Assembly (NCBI GenBank): GCA_963732225.1
Contig: CAVSYR010000003.1
Span: 1 to 64,000, forward strand
Direction: 5' to 3'
Length of the DNA stretch: 64,000 bases
Origin: VRUE01 sp963732225
GTDB taxonomy: Bacteria; Actinomycetota; Thermoleophilia; Solirubrobacterales; 70-9
Both the position numbers and the translations under genes were made by a program. Under the pieces are notes generated by a model that was not told where the DNA came from, made no database searches, and saw only the letters and a program-made list of their open reading frames with translations. Of the stretch, positions 60,483 through 64,000 are shown piece after piece (position 1 is the first letter of the stretch; the number at the start of each line of letters is the position of its first letter).

Positions 60483-60889
60483 TCGGCCTTCGCGGCCGGC
60501 TTGAGCTCCAGCGCGCAGCCGTTGATGCAGTAGCGCTGCCCGCCTTTGTCGGCGGGACCGTCGTCGAAGACGTGGCCGAGGTGGGCGTCGCAGTGCTTGC
60601 AGACGACCTCGGTGCGGCGCATGAAGAGGCTGTTGTCGGGACGCAGCTCGACGTGCTCGAGGTTGGCCGGCTCGGTGAAGCTGGGCCAGCCGGTGCCGGA
60701 GTCGAACTTGGTGTCGGAGGAGAAGAGCTCGGTGCCGCAGCCGACGCAGTGGTACATGCCGGCGGTTTTCTCGTCGACGTAGGGACCGGTGAAGGCTCGC
60801 TCGGTGCCTCCCTTGCGGGTCACCTCGTATTGCTCGGGGGTCAGCTGCTCGCGCCACTCGGCGTCTGACTTATTGATCTTGGTCGTCAT
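60479..60889 (-). CDS. msrB: Peptide-methionine (R)-S-oxide reductase
   Basis: A 136-residue repair enzyme that reduces methionine-R-sulfoxide in proteins. Zinc cysteines are C48, C51, C97 and C100 (CVGC, CKHC). The catalytic Cys121 is in RYCINGCAL, and substrate residues are in SGTGWPSF. No resolving-Cys domain or MsrA fusion. ATG 60889 has AAGGAG upstream. Confidence 0.95.
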   Translation of the reverse strand: MTTKINKSDAEWREQLTPEQYEVTRKGGTERAFTGPYVDEKTAGMYHCVGCGTELFSSDTKFDSGTGWPSFTEPANLEHVELRPDNSLFMRRTEVVCKHCDAHLGHVFDDGPADKGGQRYCINGCALELKPAAKAD

Positions 60890-60935
60890 CTGGCTCCTTT
60901 CGGTCTGTATCCAGAGTACGAGGGAGGTCTTACGG

Positions 60936-61066
60936 GGAGGTGACGGGCACCATCTCGCCACTCCCCAAATCCCGCCTTCGGCGGGATTGACAAGGAGCCG
61001 CTTCGCGGCCTAGAACAACCCTGCGGTGCTGGGGAAGGGAGTGTCGAGACGGTGCCCGTCACCTCC
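60936..61066. repeat. Large nested palindrome between msrB and thioesterase gene
   Basis: Outer arms 60936-60965 and 61037-61066 are 30 bp with two mismatches. Inside are two further hairpins, AATCCCGCC/GGCGGGATT (60968-60988) and GCCGC/GCGGC (60997-61009), both with TTC loops. The whole could fold into a three-armed structure. It ends 3 bp before the -10 of the thioesterase gene. Confidence 0.8.
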
Positions 61067-61069
61067 TCA

Positions 61070-61075
61070 TAGGAT
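61070..61075 (+). promoter_or_regulatory. Leaderless -10 element TAGGAT
   Basis: TAGGAT ends 9 nt before ATG 61085, right after the large palindrome. Confidence 0.45.
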
Positions 61076-61084
61076 CAACCCGCG

Positions 61085-61891
61085 ATGGCTGACGCGTTCT
61101 ATGAGCGAGATGGCGGGGAGGGCCAGTACGTCGCCACCGAGCTCACTAGAGGTCCCTGGGATCCGGGGTCCCAGCACGCGGGGCCACCGTCCGCGTTGCT
61201 CGGGCGGGAGATCGAGGGGATGGAGGGATCTGACGACTTCCAGGTCGGGCGGATCGTCTTCGAGATCCTGCGGCCGGTGCCGATTGGGCCGGTTATGGTC
61301 GAGACGCGGGTGCTGCGGCCCGGCAGGAAGGTGCGGATGGTCGAGGCCTCGCTTTCTGGCGAGGCTGGGGAGCTGATGCGGGCCACCGCCTGGCAGCTGC
61401 GCACCACCGAGCTGGAGTTGCCGGAAGGCGCGGTTGACGATGCCCCAGCGCCGCCGGGACCGGAGGAAGGTTGGGTGCCGGAGTTCTTTCCGACTGGGCA
61501 GGACGTCGGCTACCACACGGGGATGGAGCTGAAGGCGGTGGCCGGGGCCTTTCTCGAGCTCGGCCCGGCGACCTTCTGGCTGCGGATGCGCCAGCCGCTG
61601 GTTGCCGGTGAGGAGCCGACGCCGCTGCAGCGCGCCCTGATCGCCGCCGACGTCGGCAACGGGATCAGTGCCGTGCTCGATTACCACTCCTACGTCTTCA
61701 TCAACGTCGATCTCACCGTCCACTTCGAGCGCATGCCCCAAGGCGAGTGGGTCTGCGTCGACGCCGTCACTCGTCCCCAGCCAACCGGCATCGGCACCGC
61801 CGAGTCGGTCCTCTCCGACCAGCGCGGCCGTATCGGCCGCGCCGCCCAGTCGCTGCTGATCGAAGCCCGGTCTGGAGGCGCTAGCGGGTGA
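61085..61891 (+). CDS. Acyl-CoA thioesterase, double hot-dog fold
   Basis: A 268-residue protein. The N-terminal hot-dog has GPWDPGSQHAGPPSALLGREIEG, and the C-terminal half has ALIAADVGNGISAVLDYHSYVFINVDLTVHFER, as in actinobacterial TesB-like or DUF4442-type proteins. It hydrolyses acyl-CoA; chain length is unknown. The 3' end overlaps the convergent transporter gene by 11 bp. Confidence 0.82.
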   Translation: MADAFYERDGGEGQYVATELTRGPWDPGSQHAGPPSALLGREIEGMEGSDDFQVGRIVFEILRPVPIGPVMVETRVLRPGRKVRMVEASLSGEAGELMRATAWQLRTTELELPEGAVDDAPAPPGPEEGWVPEFFPTGQDVGYHTGMELKAVAGAFLELGPATFWLRMRQPLVAGEEPTPLQRALIAADVGNGISAVLDYHSYVFINVDLTVHFERMPQGEWVCVDAVTRPQPTGIGTAESVLSDQRGRIGRAAQSLLIEARSGGASG

Positions 61892-63062
61892 CGAGGGCGG
61901 CTCGGGCCGCGGGGGCGACCGCCAGGGCGATCATTGCGGCCGAGCCCAGCGCGATCGTGGCCGAGAGGAAGAAGGCACCCTCGTAGCTGGTCAGGGCTGC
62001 CATCGCGCCAGCCAGCGGGGCGCCGAAGCCGACGCCGGCGTCGAAGAAGGCGGTGAAGGTGCCGAGGGCAGCACCGCGTCGGCGGTCGGAGATGTTGCTG
62101 ACGACGATCAGCGAGAGCGAGGGATAGAGCAGGGAGAAGGCGGCGCCCATCGCCAGCGCGCCGGCGAGTGCAACGGGCAGGCTCTGGGCGACGGCGATCG
62201 CGGAGAGTCCCAGCGCCTCAACGCAGGCAGCGGCGATCGCGACGCGGGCCGGGCCGATGCGGTCCGGCAGGTCACCGCCGACGAGGCGGGTCAGCACGAC
62301 CATCGTCGCGAAGGCGCCGAACACGGTCGCCCCGTGGCCGACCCCGCGCGCTTCCAGCAGCAGGACGACAAAGGCGGCGATCGTGCCGTAGCCGATCGAG
62401 CCGAGGGCGAGCGCGGCTCCCGGCCGCACCGCCTCCTTGGCGATCAGCGGGTGATGCTCCTGCTCGAGCAGCGGTGAGGGCTCGAAGGGATCGGGCACGC
62501 GAGTGGCGATTGCCGCCCCGACGAGAGGGAGCGCTCCGGCCAGCAGCCAGACCGCCGTGTAGCCGAGCGCGTGCTGGGTCAGCTCGCCGATCAGCGGCCC
62601 GATGCTCAGCCCCGACCAGACGGCGAGGCCGTAGAGGCCGATGACGCGGCCGCGTCGCTCGATCGGCGCCAGGTCGATGATCCAGGCCGAGCCGGCGGTG
62701 AAGACCGCGCCCTCGCCCGCGCCGAGCACGAGGCGGGCGCCGATCAGTCCCGCCACGCCGAGCGGCACCAGGTACAGAAAACCCGCTGCGGCGACCAAGA
62801 CCGAGCCGACCAGGACCGTGGGCTTGCGGCCCCGGTGGTCGGCGAAGCGCCCGGCGAAGGGACGCAGCAGTAGCCCCGTGATCGCGTAACAGCCGACCAC
62901 GACGCCGACCGCGAGATCGCCGGCACCGAGCGAGTCGTGCACGTAGCGCGGCAGGACCGGCAGCACCGCGCCGACCGCGAGCAGGCAGCAGAAGGTGACC
63001 CCGAAGACGCCGGCAAAGGCGACGCCGGGCCGGTGGATCGACGCCTCGGGCTCCTCGCTCAC
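61881..63062 (-). CDS. Major facilitator superfamily transporter
   Basis: A 393-residue permease with 12 hydrophobic segments. The MFS loop 2-3 signature is visible (GRFADHRGRKPTVLVG), with a related half-repeat later (DRIGPARVAIAAACVEALG). A drug or metabolite exporter is likely; the substrate is unknown. GTG 63062 lies 8 bp after the HAD gene stop, so the two are probably cotranscribed. Confidence 0.87.
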   Translation of the reverse strand: MSEEPEASIHRPGVAFAGVFGVTFCCLLAVGAVLPVLPRYVHDSLGAGDLAVGVVVGCYAITGLLLRPFAGRFADHRGRKPTVLVGSVLVAAAGFLYLVPLGVAGLIGARLVLGAGEGAVFTAGSAWIIDLAPIERRGRVIGLYGLAVWSGLSIGPLIGELTQHALGYTAVWLLAGALPLVGAAIATRVPDPFEPSPLLEQEHHPLIAKEAVRPGAALALGSIGYGTIAAFVVLLLEARGVGHGATVFGAFATMVVLTRLVGGDLPDRIGPARVAIAAACVEALGLSAIAVAQSLPVALAGALAMGAAFSLLYPSLSLIVVSNISDRRRGAALGTFTAFFDAGVGFGAPLAGAMAALTSYEGAFFLSATIALGSAAMIALAVAPAARAALVTR

Positions 63063-63070
63063 GTCGGCAC

Positions 63071-63856
63071 TCAGCGCAGCAGCGCAGCGAGGTCGTCGAG
63101 AACCAGGTCCGGCGGCGGGTCAGCGGCCGTTGCTTCCTCTCGCGAACAAGCACCGCTGAGGACGAGAATCGTCGTCAGGCCGGCTCGCTGACCGCCCTCG
63201 ATGTCAGAGGCAATTCGGTCGCCGACCATCGCCACTCGCTCAGCGTCGACAATCAGGGCTCGCGCCTGGTCGAAGAGGTGTCGCTCCGGCTTGCCGCCGA
63301 TCTCGGCCTTCTTTCCCGACGCGGTCTCGACCGCGGCCAGGGTCGCGCCGGTTCCAGGCCAGGCGCCCCCGGGCATCGGCAAGGTGGGATCGCGGCTTGT
63401 CGCGAAGAGAGACGCGCCGGCCCGCAGGGCAAAGGTCGCCGTCAGCAGCTCCGCGTAGTCGAACTCGCGATGGCCCGAGACGACCACCGCGTCGGCACTC
63501 CTTGCGGTCTCTCCGTCAAGCAGGGTGAGCCCGGTGGCGGCGACCGTCTGCTTGAAGCCGGGCGCCCCGATCACGAAGGCGGTGCCTGCGGTCCCGACCT
63601 GCTCCGCGGCCAACTTGGCGGTTGCCGCACCCGCGGTCACGACCCGGTCGCCGGCGATCTCGACCCCGGCCTCGCGCAACCGCACCGCGTAGGCGTCGGG
63701 CTGCTTCACCGAGTTGTTGGTGACGAAGACGATCTCCTTGCCGGACTCGATCAGCGCCCGCAGAGCCTCGACCGAGCCCGGCACCAGCTCGCGCCCCACC
63801 CAGACGACCCCATCGAGGTCGACCAGGAAGCCGTCGAATTCGTCCGCCGCCGCCAC
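63071..63856 (-). CDS. HAD-IIA family phosphatase (NagD-like)
   Basis: A 261-residue phosphatase. Motif I is FLVDLDGVVWVG with nucleophile Asp13 and Asp15, motif II FVTNNSVKQ, and the late motif MVGDRIASDIEGGQRAGLTT. The C2-type cap is typical of sugar or glycerol phosphatases (NagD, phosphoglycolate-type). GTG 63856 follows a TAGCCT -10 by 7 nt, which supports this start. Confidence 0.9.
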   Translation of the reverse strand: MAAADEFDGFLVDLDGVVWVGRELVPGSVEALRALIESGKEIVFVTNNSVKQPDAYAVRLREAGVEIAGDRVVTAGAATAKLAAEQVGTAGTAFVIGAPGFKQTVAATGLTLLDGETARSADAVVVSGHREFDYAELLTATFALRAGASLFATSRDPTLPMPGGAWPGTGATLAAVETASGKKAEIGGKPERHLFDQARALIVDAERVAMVGDRIASDIEGGQRAGLTTILVLSGACSREEATAADPPPDLVLDDLAALLR

Positions 63857-63863
63857 TCATCGC

Positions 63864-63869
63864 AGGCTA
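63864..63869 (-). promoter_or_regulatory. Leaderless -10 element TAGCCT
   Basis: TAGCCT on the minus strand ends 7 nt before GTG 63856 of the HAD phosphatase gene. Confidence 0.5.
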
Positions 63870-63907
63870 TCTGTCGTCGGTCGAGGGAGATTGGGTATAG
63901 AGATCGA

Positions 63908-63913
63908 TACGGT
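63908..63913 (+). promoter_or_regulatory. Leaderless -10 element TACGGT
   Basis: TACGGT ends 7 nt before ATG 63921 of the partial gene at the window end. Confidence 0.45.
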
Positions 63914-63920
63914 GAGGCCG

Positions 63921-64000
63921 ATGAGCGTCAACGGTCAGGTCGTCGAAGCCAACGACGTGTCCCGTCGCTACGGCGAGGGCGCAGCGGCTGTTGATGCCCT
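63921..64000 (+). CDS. ABC transporter ATP-binding protein, 3' end outside the window
   Basis: Only the first 26 codons are present: MSVNGQVVEANDVSRRYGEG followed by AAAVDA. The pattern of a beta strand followed by RRYGEG and an alanine-rich strand is the usual N-terminus of an ABC ATPase of the lipoprotein or macrolide-exporter type. The Walker A motif would lie beyond the window, so the call is provisional. Confidence 0.55.
   Translation, partial: MSVNGQVVEANDVSRRYGEGAAAVDA

Noticed and set aside
60968..60988. msrB or regulator terminator from the AATCCCGCC hairpin
   Set aside because: It lies upstream, not downstream, of msrB, has no T tract and is nested in the larger palindrome.

Overview
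The window is GC-rich, densely packed bacterial DNA. A decaprenyl-phosphate phosphoribosyltransferase, an OdhA/Kgd-type E2-E1 fusion, a deazaflavin (F420)-type nitroreductase, a KTSC protein and many GTG or leaderless starts point to an actinobacterium. I infer the class Thermoleophilia (Solirubrobacterales-like), but this rests on gene content, not on a marker gene. No rRNA, tRNA, CRISPR array, complete insertion sequence or prophage was seen.

Layout. Positions 1-9.4 kb hold a 5'-truncated aconitase, a DUF3817 membrane protein, a very large 2-oxoglutarate dehydrogenase fusion and, divergently, a two-domain fatty acyl reductase. Positions 9.4-16 kb hold a DUF2834 protein, an alkylglycerone-phosphate-synthase-like flavoprotein, a secreted protein with a two-component system, a DPPR synthase and three small hypothetical genes. 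Positions 16-24 kb hold citrate synthase, a PfkB kinase, a quinone oxidoreductase with a DEAD-box helicase, a second histidine kinase/receiver pair and an APH-like kinase. Positions 24-26.3 kb hold three tandem surface-protein paralogues. Positions 26-40 kb are accessory: acyl-CoA dehydrogenase, RibD-like reductase, sulfotransferase, flippase-like protein, a TetR/monooxygenase pair, VapBC, a TadE-like protein, a two-domain ThyX-like protein, an AEC transporter and an acyl-CoA ligase. A fourth surface-protein relative, collagen-like, follows. Positions 40.9-55.7 kb are a complete 14-gene complex I operon, nuoA to nuoN, on the minus strand. Positions 55.8-64 kb hold small membrane and redox proteins, a lipoprotein cytochrome c, serS, a NarL-type regulator, msrB, a thioesterase, an MFS transporter, a HAD phosphatase and the first codons of an ABC ATPase.

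How the genes work together. Aconitase, citrate synthase and 2-oxoglutarate dehydrogenase feed NADH to complex I. The acyl reductase and the AGPS-like flavoprotein, in one unit, could make fatty alcohol and then alkyl-DHAP for ether lipids. Two transcriptional habits recur. First, about 20 start codons sit 6-9 nt after a TANNNT -10 hexamer, which implies leaderless mRNAs; in two divergent pairs one self-complementary hexamer serves both genes. Second, most same-strand neighbours overlap as ATGA or GTGA.

The most unusual signal is a set of dispersed palindromic elements. Three copies share an identical 24-nt loop, but their 26-29-bp arms differ from copy to copy while remaining self-complementary. 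Related elements with other loops occur elsewhere. Six of these palindromes lie in frame inside tails or linkers of nuoF, nuoG, nuoJ and nuoM. I know of no described element that matches this behaviour, and it is the main candidate for something new.
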